Origin: an uncultured Clostridia bacterium
GTDB lineage: Bacteria > Bacillota > Clostridia > Oscillospirales > Ruminococcaceae
Length of the DNA: 64,000 bases
Direction: 5' to 3'
Assembly (NCBI GenBank): GCA_947166275.1
Contig: CAMVDP010000001.1
Coordinates: 62,001-126,000, forward strand
Shown here: positions 19,101 to 26,321 of the stretch, in pieces
How the letters are laid out: each line of letters opens with the position of its first letter
Position numbering within the stretch: the stretch's first letter is position 1
Notes under the pieces: model-generated
The model's database searches: none
Seen by the model: only the letters and a program-made list of their open reading frames with translations
What the model was told of the DNA's origin: nothing
Position numbers and translations under genes: made by a program

Positions 19101-19823
19101 TGCCTTGATATCGGTATTGTCGATGATCGTGCCGAATGTGGTGTGGCGGCAGTGATCCGACCAGTAGGTGTCTATCATGCGTATCTCGGTGATAGTCGGG
19201 TCGCGCTTTTCAGTCTTGAAGTAGTCCTGGCAGAACCGGATATCATCGTTATCCATAGCGAGCCCGTAGTTCTTGACGAAATCCGCGAGGCCCTGCTTAT
19301 CCAGCTGCAGGAAGCCGTCAAGGGTCGCTACCTCGGTAGGTACGTCATACTGCGTTTTGAGAGTCTTGTATTCCTCGTAGCCGCATTCGCGGGACTCCAC
19401 GGCGTTGATGAGATAGTGCTTGATGCGTGCGAACTCATCATCGGTGATGCTGCCGGAGAGGAGGTATATCTTCGCGTACTTGACGAGCGGGCGGTCGCAC
19501 TTGCAGAGCATCTGTATGCACTGCTCGGCGCTGTCGGCGCGCTGGTCAAACTGTCCGGGCAGGTACTCCACCGCGAACATGCGCTCGTTTGCTCCGGGCT
19601 CGGGGAGCTTTTCGAGTATGTCATCGACGGGAGGCTCTGAGAACACCACGGATATCGAGCGTTCGAGGTCTGCCTCGGAAATATCCTCGACATCATAGCG
19701 GTTGATGACCCGCACGGACTCGATCCCGCCGATGCGCAGCGAGGTCTTAAGGTCGCCCAGCAGCGCGTCGCCCTCGACCGCGTAACGGGGCTTTTTTTCT
19801 ACGTAGATCCGGTAAACTGCCAT
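16125..19823 (-). CDS. purL: Phosphoribosylformylglycinamidine synthase, large fused PurL
   Basis: A 1232-residue enzyme of purine synthesis that converts FGAR to FGAM using glutamine and ATP. It joins the synthase part (block WSDHCRHTTFG near residue 218, internal duplicated AIRS-like domains) with a C-terminal glutaminase containing the nucleophile in LGICNGFQSL and the HGEGRF histidine/glutamate pair. This is the long single-chain form known from E. coli and many Clostridia, not the PurLQS complex. AAAGGA lies 11 bases upstream of the ATG. No other pur gene is adjacent; it has its own promoter and leader. Confidence 0.95.
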   Translation of the reverse strand: MAVYRIYVEKKPRYAVEGDALLGDLKTSLRIGGIESVRVINRYDVEDISEADLERSISVVFSEPPVDDILEKLPEPGANERMFAVEYLPGQFDQRADSAEQCIQMLCKCDRPLVKYAKIYLLSGSITDDEFARIKHYLINAVESRECGYEEYKTLKTQYDVPTEVATLDGFLQLDKQGLADFVKNYGLAMDNDDIRFCQDYFKTEKRDPTITEIRMIDTYWSDHCRHTTFGTIIDNTDIKAPYIADTYNEYKLDRKELGREGKPVCLMDIATLAAKKLKKDGILKDLDESEEINACSVRIKVDVDGKDEDWLLMFKNETHNHPTEIEPFGGAATCLGGAIRDPLSGRSYVYQAMRVTGASDPLLPVEKTIKGKLPPRKITTTAAAGYSSYGNQIGLATGHVAEIYHPGYMAKRMEIGAVIAAAPADHVRRERPAPGDVIILLGGRTGRDGCGGATGSSKSHSVQSLETCGAEVQKGNAPIERKLQRLFRRREATVLIKRCNDFGAGGVSVAIGELADGLTIDLNAVPKKYAGLDGTELAISESQERMAVVVDKNDVDKFVALADEENLEATPVAVVEAEPRLVMNWNGKKICDISREFLNSNGAEKHTDIEVPVAQVSYKTGYTNTPGDWERLMTDLNVCSQRALVQRFDSTVGAATVLMPFSGKTQQTPVQAMAAKIPVLGAETKTASIMAWGYDPAVAVQSPYHGAVLAVVESVAKLVAAGGKSERCWLTFQEYFERTQGDPKRWGKPFSALLGAYAAQKKLGIGSIGGKDSMSGTFEHIDVPPTLVSFAVGTAKSDKIISAEFKLPYDKLFYIAPKYDANGLPDYQSVKEVFAKVEKIIADGKAAAVWSLAHGGIAEGVFKMALGNRIGAKLNVSDDDTLFGMHYGGFIIESGSDLGDGFTEIGETIEDYRIVCGGTDIDIAALEKKWDAVLEPIFRDTVKHYDAPEKIESITNTQFTCAHKTAKPKVLIPAFPGTNGEYDMAEAFRREGGDPEIFVIRNLTASAVEESVEAFAKLIQQSNIIAIPGGFSGGDEPEGSGKFINAFFRNPKVKDAVNDMLYHRDGLMLGICNGFQSLIKLGLVPLGEIVPLTAESPTLTFNKIGRHQSQLVRTRICTDKSPWLAGCKVGDIHTIPISHGEGRFVAPEDVIKKLIANGQVATQYVDLEGSPTMDLRYNPNSSMYAIEGIISPDGRVLGKMGHSERISADCCVNVDGIKDQPLFRSGVEYFR

Positions 19824-19895
19824 TTTGCTGTTTCCTTTCCAATGAACGAAATCGATAAATCGGGCTCTGTCATAACACCGGATAGCTGTAATTCA

Positions 19896-19926
19896 TAGTT
19901 CTCCCCGCCGGAGGCGGGGAGAACTA
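19896..19926 (-). promoter_or_regulatory. Perfect 14-bp hairpin in the purL leader
   Basis: TAGTTCTCCCCGCC and GGCGGGGAGAACTA form a perfect stem with a three-base loop, within the roughly 160-base untranslated leader of purL. No T run follows on either strand, so it is not a plain terminator. It may hold an mRNA fold, protect the 5' end or belong to an unrecognised regulatory RNA. Confidence 0.6.
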
Positions 19927-19993
19927 CATATTTGCCGTTTCCGGCGTCTTACGACCAAAACACTGATCATCAGCTGTGACAAAGCTATATCTT

Positions 19994-20022
19994 ATTATAG
20001 CATTTTTAGAGGCGTAAGTCAA
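19994..20022 (-). promoter_or_regulatory. Sigma-A promoter for purL
   Basis: Read on the minus strand, TTGACT at 20022-20017 and TATAAT at 19999-19994 are separated by 17 bases. The start would be near 19987, leaving a leader of about 163 bases. Confidence 0.8.
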
Positions 20023-20076
20023 GCGATATCGGGGAACGCTTATTTATAATTTCACCTAAAAAAATGCGGGGACAGT

Positions 20077-20088
20077 TACAAATTTGTA
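20077..20088. promoter_or_regulatory. 12-bp palindrome upstream of the amino-acid transporter promoter
   Basis: TACAAATTTGTA is a perfect palindrome about 28 bases upstream of the -35 box. Position and symmetry suit an activator or repressor site; the protein is unknown. Confidence 0.35.
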
Positions 20089-20115
20089 CCAAATCCCGAA
20101 AACGCGCAATTCGAC

Positions 20116-20144
20116 TTTACAATCGGACAATAATATGGTATGAT
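20116..20144 (+). promoter_or_regulatory. Promoter of the amino-acid ABC operon
   Basis: TTTACA (20116-20121) and TATGAT (20139-20144) have a 17-base spacer. The first gene starts at 20185, so the leader is about 33 bases. Confidence 0.75.
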
Positions 20145-20184
20145 ACTTGGGTAGGACATTATTACGCGAAAGTGAGGAATAAAC

Positions 20185-21030
20185 ATGAAAAACAGTATCA
20201 AAACACGTATTCTCTCGGGCATTGCCGCTGCGGCTCTGCTCCTGACCTGTGCAGGCTGCGGCAGCGCTCCTGCAGCAACAACGACAGCGGCGAGTGCAGC
20301 TCCCGCGGCAAACGACGACTCGCTCGAAAAAGTAATGAGCGCGAAAAAGCTTGTGCTCGGACTTGACGCGAGCTTCCCGCCCATGGGCTTCACAAACGAG
20401 TCAAACGAGATCGTCGGATTCGACATAGATATGGCACAGGAGGTCTGTGACAGACTCGGCATAGAGCTCGTGAAGCAGCCTATAAACTGGGACAACAAGG
20501 AAGAAGACCTTAACCTCGGAAAGATAGACTGTATATGGAACGGCATGTCGATCAACGCGGCGCGTGCGGAGGCTATGAACCTCTCCGATCCGTACATGCA
20601 GAACGAAATGATATTCGTAGTTCCGGGCAACAGCGATATCAAGCAGATCGAGGATCTCTCCGGCAAGACTGTCGGCGTTCAGACGGGCTCCACAGCGCAG
20701 GAGATACTCGAAGCGTGGGAGCTCTACCCGAATGTTACCGTGACCGCGCTTGAAGACAATGTGACACTGCTCAATCAGATGGAGCTCGGCTTCTCCGATG
20801 CCGTATTCCTTGATTCCGTAGTCGCTCACTACTTCATCACATCGAACAACAAGGACTACTACGTGCTCCCCGGCAACCTTGACGCAGAGGAATACGCGAT
20901 AGGCTTCCGCAAGGCAGATCAGGCGCTCCGCGATAAGGTTCAGGAGACACTCAAAGCTATGAAGGCTGACGGCAAGCTCGCCGAGATATCCACAAAGTGG
21001 TTCGGCAGCGATGTGACAACAATCAAGTAA
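20185..21030 (+). CDS. Amino-acid ABC transporter substrate-binding lipoprotein
   Basis: The 281-residue product starts with a signal peptide (KNSIKTR then a hydrophobic run) ending in a cysteine at 25 (TCAGC), the probable lipid anchor; C22 is an alternative. An alanine/threonine-rich linker leads to a family 3 periplasmic-binding fold: KLVLGLDASFPPMGF, VGFDIDMAQEVCDRLG and the hinge block LSGKTVGVQTGST. Such proteins bind polar amino acids on the outside of the membrane. The permease and ATPase follow. A hairpin after the gene may raise its mRNA level over the permease. Confidence 0.9.
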   Translation: MKNSIKTRILSGIAAAALLLTCAGCGSAPAATTTAASAAPAANDDSLEKVMSAKKLVLGLDASFPPMGFTNESNEIVGFDIDMAQEVCDRLGIELVKQPINWDNKEEDLNLGKIDCIWNGMSINAARAEAMNLSDPYMQNEMIFVVPGNSDIKQIEDLSGKTVGVQTGSTAQEILEAWELYPNVTVTALEDNVTLLNQMELGFSDAVFLDSVVAHYFITSNNKDYYVLPGNLDAEEYAIGFRKADQALRDKVQETLKAMKADGKLAEISTKWFGSDVTTIK

Positions 21031-21038
21031 TATGAGCT

Positions 21039-21068
21039 CCGGGGCCGTGCGTAAAACCGCGGCTCCGG
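21039..21068 (+). promoter_or_regulatory. Intergenic hairpin after the binding-protein gene
   Basis: CCGGGGCCGTG pairs with the complementary part of CCGCGGCTCCGG (11 bp with two G-T pairs) around CGTAAAA plus one base. TTTCCGGTTTT follows, so it may be a leaky terminator or a 3' end protector between binding protein and permease. Confidence 0.5.
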
Positions 21069-21157
21069 TTTCCGGTTTTACAGGAAGCTCACCGGCAAGT
21101 TCGGCGCTTTGCGCATGAACACGTACAATGCTTTACGCATGAACAAGAGGAAACAGA

Positions 21158-21862
21158 ATGACAAACGAACAGATAGGAACGCTGTTCCAGCTGATGCTGC
21201 AATACGCGGTCCCCACAATGAAAATATTTGCGCTGACACTGCTGTGGTCGATACCGCTCGGCATGATAGTAGCGCTGCTAAAAATGTGCCGCTTCAAGCC
21301 CATTTCCTGGATAACCAACATATACATACTTATCATGCGCGGTACGCCGCTGCTCCTACAGCTCATCGTCGCGCAGTATTCCGTACCTTACATAATCCGC
21401 AGCGACATCTGCCCCGAGTTCATCCGCAGTGCGCTCGGCGGTATCGATATCCGCAGTGAAGCGTACACCTTCAACATGATGCTTATTGCCTTTGTGCTCA
21501 ACTACGCCGCATACTTCGCGGAGATCTTCCGCGGCGGCATCGAGTCGATACCAAAGGGTCAATACGAGGCTGCAGGAGCCCTCGGCTTCACCCGGAGCCA
21601 GACATTCTTCCGCGTTATCCTGCCGCAGGTGGTAAAGCGCGTCGTACCGGCAAGCTCGAACGAGATAATCACGCTCGTCAAGGATACCTCGCTTGCGTCG
21701 GCGATACCGTACATGGAGATCATGTACATCGCCAAAAAGCAGGTGCCGACCTACGCTTCGCTGCTTCCGCTGTTCATGGCGGGCGCGTTCTACTTCGCAT
21801 TCGCTATGGTGCTCACGGTGCTGTTCTCGTTCATCGAGAAGAAGCTCGACTATTACAGATAA
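21158..21862 (+). CDS. Amino-acid ABC transporter permease
   Basis: A 234-residue membrane protein of the HisM/GlnP group with about five hydrophobic helices. The cytoplasmic EAA loop that contacts the ATPase reads YEAAGALGFTRSQTFFRVILP (about residues 136-156), and the segment RGTPLLLQL is typical of polar amino-acid permeases. It sits between its binding protein and ATPase genes. AGAGGA lies upstream of the ATG at 21158. Confidence 0.92.
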   Translation: MTNEQIGTLFQLMLQYAVPTMKIFALTLLWSIPLGMIVALLKMCRFKPISWITNIYILIMRGTPLLLQLIVAQYSVPYIIRSDICPEFIRSALGGIDIRSEAYTFNMMLIAFVLNYAAYFAEIFRGGIESIPKGQYEAAGALGFTRSQTFFRVILPQVVKRVVPASSNEIITLVKDTSLASAIPYMEIMYIAKKQVPTYASLLPLFMAGAFYFAFAMVLTVLFSFIEKKLDYYR

Positions 21863-21876
21863 GGCGGTGACGTATC

Positions 21877-22647
21877 ATGGCTATGCTTGAAGTAAGCAGA
21901 CTCTCAAAAAGCTTCGGTGAGCTCACCGTGCTGAAAGACATCAATTTTACCGTAGACAAGGGAGAAGTCGTGGCGGTCATCGGTCCGTCGGGAAGCGGCA
22001 AATCGACGCTGCTTCGTTGTGTGAACCAGCTTGAGCGTGCAAACGGCGGACGGATAACCGTATGCGGCTCCGATATGATGACGACCAACGAGAAAGGCAA
22101 GGCTGTATTTGCCGACACAGACACACTTCGCAGCATCCGTCTGAAGACCGGGCTCGTGTTTCAGAACTTCAACCTGTTCCCGCACATGACCGTGCTCCGG
22201 AACATCACAGAAGCTCCCACCGTGGTGCTCGGCATGTCAAAGACAGACGCAAGAGCAAAGGCGCTGGAGCTCCTTAAAAAGATGGGGCTTGAAGCCAAGG
22301 CGGATTCGTACCCGTGCGAGCTCTCGGGCGGTCAGCAGCAGCGAGTTTCCATTGCAAGAGCCCTCGCGCTCGACCCGGAGATACTGTTCTTTGACGAGCC
22401 CACCTCGGCGCTCGACCCGGAGCTCACCGGCGAGATACTCAAGGTCATCAAGGAGCTCGCGAACGATGGTATGACTATGGTGATAGTCACACATGAAATG
22501 GCGTTCGCGCACGATGTCGCGGACAGAGTCGTGTTCATGGAGGACGGGTATATCGTGGACGAGGGAACTCCCGACAAGCTCTTCGGCGAGGAAGCTTCGG
22601 AGCGCGTCAAGCAGTTCCTCAGCAGGTTCAACAATTTCGGAGCGTGA
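21877..22647 (+). CDS. Amino-acid ABC transporter ATPase, GlnQ/HisP-like
   Basis: A 256-residue ABC ATPase with Walker A GPSGSGKST (about 36-44), Q-loop FQNFNLFPHMTVLRN, signature LSGGQQQR, Walker B ILFFDEPTSALDPE and the switch histidine in VTHEM. The NLFPHMTVL wording is characteristic of polar amino-acid importers. It ends five bases before the FRG gene, which appears to be in the same transcript. It uses ATP to drive the preceding permease. Confidence 0.93.
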   Translation: MAMLEVSRLSKSFGELTVLKDINFTVDKGEVVAVIGPSGSGKSTLLRCVNQLERANGGRITVCGSDMMTTNEKGKAVFADTDTLRSIRLKTGLVFQNFNLFPHMTVLRNITEAPTVVLGMSKTDARAKALELLKKMGLEAKADSYPCELSGGQQQRVSIARALALDPEILFFDEPTSALDPELTGEILKVIKELANDGMTMVIVTHEMAFAHDVADRVVFMEDGYIVDEGTPDKLFGEEASERVKQFLSRFNNFGA

Positions 22648-22651
22648 CGAT

Positions 22652-23479
22652 ATGATAGAGACCGTATTTATAGACAGCATCGACGGAGTCATGAAGATGA
22701 TCTCCGAGCAGAAGTTCAATGAGGACATCAGACGCGTGCGAAGCCCGTACTTCTATCGGGGGATGCCCGACTCGAAGTACAGACTCACAACAAGCCTGCG
22801 GCTCAACTGCAAGCACCTGCACAAGGAGCTTGAACCGTCGGTGCTGCGCAATTTCAGCAAGTACGCATGTATCGAGGATCCGACTATAAGCGACTCGATA
22901 TGGAAGCAGATGATGATAGGTCAGCATCACGGGCTTCCCACAAGGCTTCTCGACTGGACGTACTCCCCGTTGGTCGCGCTGCACTTCGCGAATACCGAGA
23001 CTAACTTCAACAAGCTCGAAAAACGCGACTGCGTGGTATGGAGACTCGATATGCAGGCTGCCAATGATAACCTGCCGAGCCGTTACAAAGCCGCACTTCG
23101 CAAGCAGGGCTCATTCGTGTTCTCGGTCGATACTCTGACTTCCGTCGTTGACAGCATCGAGCAGTATGACATAGATATGGGCGCGGAGGCATTCGTGAAT
23201 ATCGAACCGCCGTCAGTCGACCAGAGGATAATCAACCAATACTCGTTCTTCTCGATAATCCCCTCCGGCATCGAAGACATAGAAGACTTCCTTGAAAAGC
23301 ATACCGCGCATACCATGCGATATGTCATAAGCAAGGACATCAGATGGAACATACGCGATATGCTCGACCAGTTCAATATCAGCGAGCGTATCATGTATCC
23401 CGGGCTTGACGGACTCTCACGTTCGCTTGCAAGACACTATTTCGTAAGAGACGAAAACAATACGGAGCCGAAAATATGA
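22652..23479 (+). CDS. FRG-domain protein
   Basis: The 275-residue protein carries the FRG signature: FYRGMPDSKYRL near residue 34 and QHHGLPTRLLDWTYSPLVAL at 91-110. The FRG domain is named after its F/Y-R-G motif; it is widespread, of unknown activity, and often seen in mobile or defence contexts. No signal peptide or membrane helix is visible, so it should be cytosolic. It is unusual to find it wedged between two ABC transporter gene sets: it starts five bases after the amino-acid ATPase and overlaps the next ATPase gene by four bases (ATGA). Confidence 0.8.
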   Translation: MIETVFIDSIDGVMKMISEQKFNEDIRRVRSPYFYRGMPDSKYRLTTSLRLNCKHLHKELEPSVLRNFSKYACIEDPTISDSIWKQMMIGQHHGLPTRLLDWTYSPLVALHFANTETNFNKLEKRDCVVWRLDMQAANDNLPSRYKAALRKQGSFVFSVDTLTSVVDSIEQYDIDMGAEAFVNIEPPSVDQRIINQYSFFSIIPSGIEDIEDFLEKHTAHTMRYVISKDIRWNIRDMLDQFNISERIMYPGLDGLSRSLARHYFVRDENNTEPKI

Positions 23480-24585
23480 AGATCACACTCGACCACCTTA
23501 CAAAGAAGTTTCCCAACCGCAATAAGAAGCAGGGCGGATTCGTGACCGCTGTTGACGATTTCTGCTTTGAAATACCGGACGGCAAGCTTATCGGGCTGCT
23601 GGGGCCTTCGGGCTGCGGCAAGAGCACCGCGCTCAACCTTATCTCGGGGCTTGAGACTCCCACAGAGGGGAGGATATTCTTCGACGACGAGGATGTTACC
23701 GACATCTCGCCGGAAGACCGCGGTATCGGACTCGTGTTCCAGAGCTATGCGCTGTACCCGCACCTTACCGTGCTGCAGAACATCATGTTCCCGCTCGGTA
23801 ATCTCCGCGGTGCCAACAAGCTGTCTAAAGAGCAGATGCGCGCGCGCGCCGAGGAAGCTGCAAGGCTCGTGCAGATCGACACACTTCTCGAACGCAGACC
23901 AAACGAGCTTTCAGGCGGTCAGCAGCAGCGTGTCGCTATCGCGCGTGCGCTTGTAAAGACACCGAGAGTGCTGCTGCTCGATGAGCCGCTGTCCAATCTC
24001 GACGCGAGGCTCAGGCTCCAGACCCGCGAGGAGATCCGCCGTATTCAGCGTGAGACAGGCGTTACCACGGTATTCGTCACGCACGACCAGGAGGAAGCCA
24101 TGAGCATCTCCGACCTTATCGTGGTAATGAAGGACGGCAGCGTTCGGCAGATAGACAAGCCGCAGAATGTTTACGATGACCCGAAGAGCCTGTTCGTGGC
24201 GAAATTCCTCGGAACTCCCGCAGTCAACGTTTTCGTGGGCTCGGTGAAGCGCGGCAAGGTATTCATAGGCGACGACGAGGTGATGAAGACCGAATGCGCG
24301 GAGAATATGCAGGTGTACGTTGCGGTGCGCCCGGAAGGCTTCATTCCCGATGTTAACGGCGGGCTCAGGTGCAAGCTCAAAGGCGTGGAGGTAATGGGAC
24401 GCGACACGAGCATCATCTCGGAGCACTACGCGTTCGAGGGGGCTTCCATACGCGCAGTCGTGAACTCGGAGGACGCTCCCGACCGCGACAGCGGTGAGAT
24501 ACGCTTCTCGCTCAAGCCGAACAAGGTGTACCTTTTCGATCGCAAGACCGAGGAACGCGTGTACTTCAGCACCGGTGACGAATGA
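23476..24585 (+). CDS. CUT1-type ABC transporter ATPase, UgpC/MsmK family
   Basis: A 369-residue ATPase with Walker A GPSGCGKST, signature LSGGQQQR, LLLDEPLSNLDARLR (the wording typical of sugar importers) and a C-terminal OB-type regulatory domain (from about residue 240). It energises the two permeases that follow. The gene overlaps the FRG gene by four bases. Similar proteins import sugars, glycerol-3-phosphate or polyamines; the substrate here cannot be read from the ATPase. Confidence 0.9.
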   Translation: MKITLDHLTKKFPNRNKKQGGFVTAVDDFCFEIPDGKLIGLLGPSGCGKSTALNLISGLETPTEGRIFFDDEDVTDISPEDRGIGLVFQSYALYPHLTVLQNIMFPLGNLRGANKLSKEQMRARAEEAARLVQIDTLLERRPNELSGGQQQRVAIARALVKTPRVLLLDEPLSNLDARLRLQTREEIRRIQRETGVTTVFVTHDQEEAMSISDLIVVMKDGSVRQIDKPQNVYDDPKSLFVAKFLGTPAVNVFVGSVKRGKVFIGDDEVMKTECAENMQVYVAVRPEGFIPDVNGGLRCKLKGVEVMGRDTSIISEHYAFEGASIRAVVNSEDAPDRDSGEIRFSLKPNKVYLFDRKTEERVYFSTGDE

Positions 24586-24594
24586 GGTGAGAGC

Positions 24595-25485
24595 ATGAAA
24601 AACAAAGGATTCAAAGCCTGGCTTTACCTGCTCCCGTCGATACTGTTCCTCGGAGCATTCATGCTGTACCCTATGGCGGACGTACTCATTTACTCCTTTG
24701 AGGAGGGCTACAACTCCGCTTCGCAGACATACTTCGGCACAGGCTTTTACAACTATGAATACGTACTGCACGACCCGTATTTCATTCAGGCGCTGAAAAA
24801 TACGTTCCTGCTCGTTATCATCACAGTGCCGCTGTCCACAGGCTTCGCGCTGCTGATATCGCTTGCGCTCAGCTCCGTGAAGAAGGTGCGCGGTATGTTC
24901 CAGACTGTGTACTTCCTGCCATACGTGACCAACACCCTCGCCGTAGGTCTCGTATTCATGATACTGTTCAAGCGGACTGCGTACTCGGAGGGGCTTGTGA
25001 ATATGCTGATAACCGCTTTCGGCGGTGAAGGCGTGGATTTCATCGACGGACCGTACTGGGCGAAGATGTTCGTGCTGTGCTTCTATACGATATGGATCGT
25101 GCTGCCGTTCAAGATACTGATACTCACGAGTGCGCTCGCATCGGTGGACGAGACATACTACAAGGCAGCCCGCATCGACGGCACGCCGAAATGGAGAGTG
25201 TTCACCCGGATAACTCTTCCAATGATATCCCCGATGATCTTCTACCTCGTGATAACCGGCTTCATAGGCGCCTTCAAGGCGTACAGCGACTCTGTGGCTC
25301 TGTTCGGCACAGACCTCAATGCCGCGGGGATGAACACTATCGTCGGATACATCTACGATATGCTTTACGGTGACAGCGGAGGATATCCTTCATACGCTTC
25401 GGCGGCAGCGATAATCCTTTTTATCATCGTGCTCACCATAACTGTCATCAACCTTCTTATAAGCAGAAAGAAGGTGCATTACTGA
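24595..25485 (+). CDS. CUT1 ABC transporter permease, MalF/UgpA-like
   Basis: The 296-residue protein has about six membrane helices and the EAA loop YYKAARIDGTPKWRVFTRITLP (about residues 187-208) that docks on the ATPase. The end of its gene overlaps the next permease start by one base. GAGGTGAGAGC precedes the ATG. It pairs with the following permease to form the channel. Confidence 0.92.
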   Translation: MKNKGFKAWLYLLPSILFLGAFMLYPMADVLIYSFEEGYNSASQTYFGTGFYNYEYVLHDPYFIQALKNTFLLVIITVPLSTGFALLISLALSSVKKVRGMFQTVYFLPYVTNTLAVGLVFMILFKRTAYSEGLVNMLITAFGGEGVDFIDGPYWAKMFVLCFYTIWIVLPFKILILTSALASVDETYYKAARIDGTPKWRVFTRITLPMISPMIFYLVITGFIGAFKAYSDSVALFGTDLNAAGMNTIVGYIYDMLYGDSGGYPSYASAAAIILFIIVLTITVINLLISRKKVHY

Positions 25486-26321
25486 TGAAAATCAAAAAAC
25501 ACGTTTTTGCCGTACTGATATATATTTTCCTGTCTTTGTGGGCGGTCATGGTCATTTTTCCGTTCTACTGGATGCTGCTCACATCGGTAAAAAGCTACGG
25601 CGATTACAACGCGGAATACGTGCCGGCGTTCTTCACGCTCTCACCCACTCTCGACAACTTCCGTGAGGCGTTCACCGCAGTCTCACTTGGGCAGTACTTC
25701 CTGAATACACTCATCTTTGCGCTTGCTACCACGGGGCTTATGCTCATTGTGACTGTGCCTGCTGCATTTGCGTTCTCACGCATGAAATTCCGCGGCAAGA
25801 ACACGCTTTTCACGCTGTACCTCGCGCTTATGATGATACCCAACGAGCTCGTTATAATAACTAACTTCCGCACCATAACCGACATGGGGCTTCGCAATAC
25901 GTACAGCGGTCTCATACTGCCGTCCGTGACATCGGTGTTTTTCATCTACCTGCTCAAGGAGAACTTCGAGCAGATACCCGAGGAGCTGTACAAGGCGGCA
26001 AAAGTAGACGGCACGGGGGATTTCAAGTACATGATGCGCGTCATGGTGCCTATCTGCAGACCGACCATTATAACGATAACCGTACTCAAGGTCATCGAGT
26101 CGTGGAACTCATACATCTGGCCGAGACTCATAACCGATGACGAGGCTTACTACCTCGTATCAAACGGTATACAGGAGATCCGCGAGAACGGCTTCGGGCG
26201 TGAAAACATTCCCGCCATGATGGCCGCGGTCACAGTGATATCGGTGCCGCTTATCGTGCTGTTCATCGTCTTCCGCAAGAAGATAATGGAGGGTGTGTCG
26301 AGGGGAGGCACGAAGGGATGA
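25485..26321 (+). CDS. CUT1 ABC transporter permease, MalG/UgpE-like
   Basis: A 278-residue inner-membrane protein with six helices. The N-terminal start FAVLIYIFLSLWAVMVIFPFYW and the EAA loop ELYKAAKVDGTGDFKYMMRV are family signatures. It overlaps both neighbours (one base upstream, four bases downstream), pointing to tight translational coupling in the ATPase-permease-permease-binding-protein order. Confidence 0.92.
   Translation: MKIKKHVFAVLIYIFLSLWAVMVIFPFYWMLLTSVKSYGDYNAEYVPAFFTLSPTLDNFREAFTAVSLGQYFLNTLIFALATTGLMLIVTVPAAFAFSRMKFRGKNTLFTLYLALMMIPNELVIITNFRTITDMGLRNTYSGLILPSVTSVFFIYLLKENFEQIPEELYKAAKVDGTGDFKYMMRVMVPICRPTIITITVLKVIESWNSYIWPRLITDDEAYYLVSNGIQEIRENGFGRENIPAMMAAVTVISVPLIVLFIVFRKKIMEGVSRGGTKG

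Noticed and set aside
16500-19640. Long open frames on the + strand across purL
   Set aside because: They are antisense to an intact purL with clear motifs, show no family sequence and have no ribosome sites.
19824-19990. Purine or PRPP riboswitch ahead of purL
   Set aside because: The characteristic three-way-junction and ykkC-type sequences were not found.
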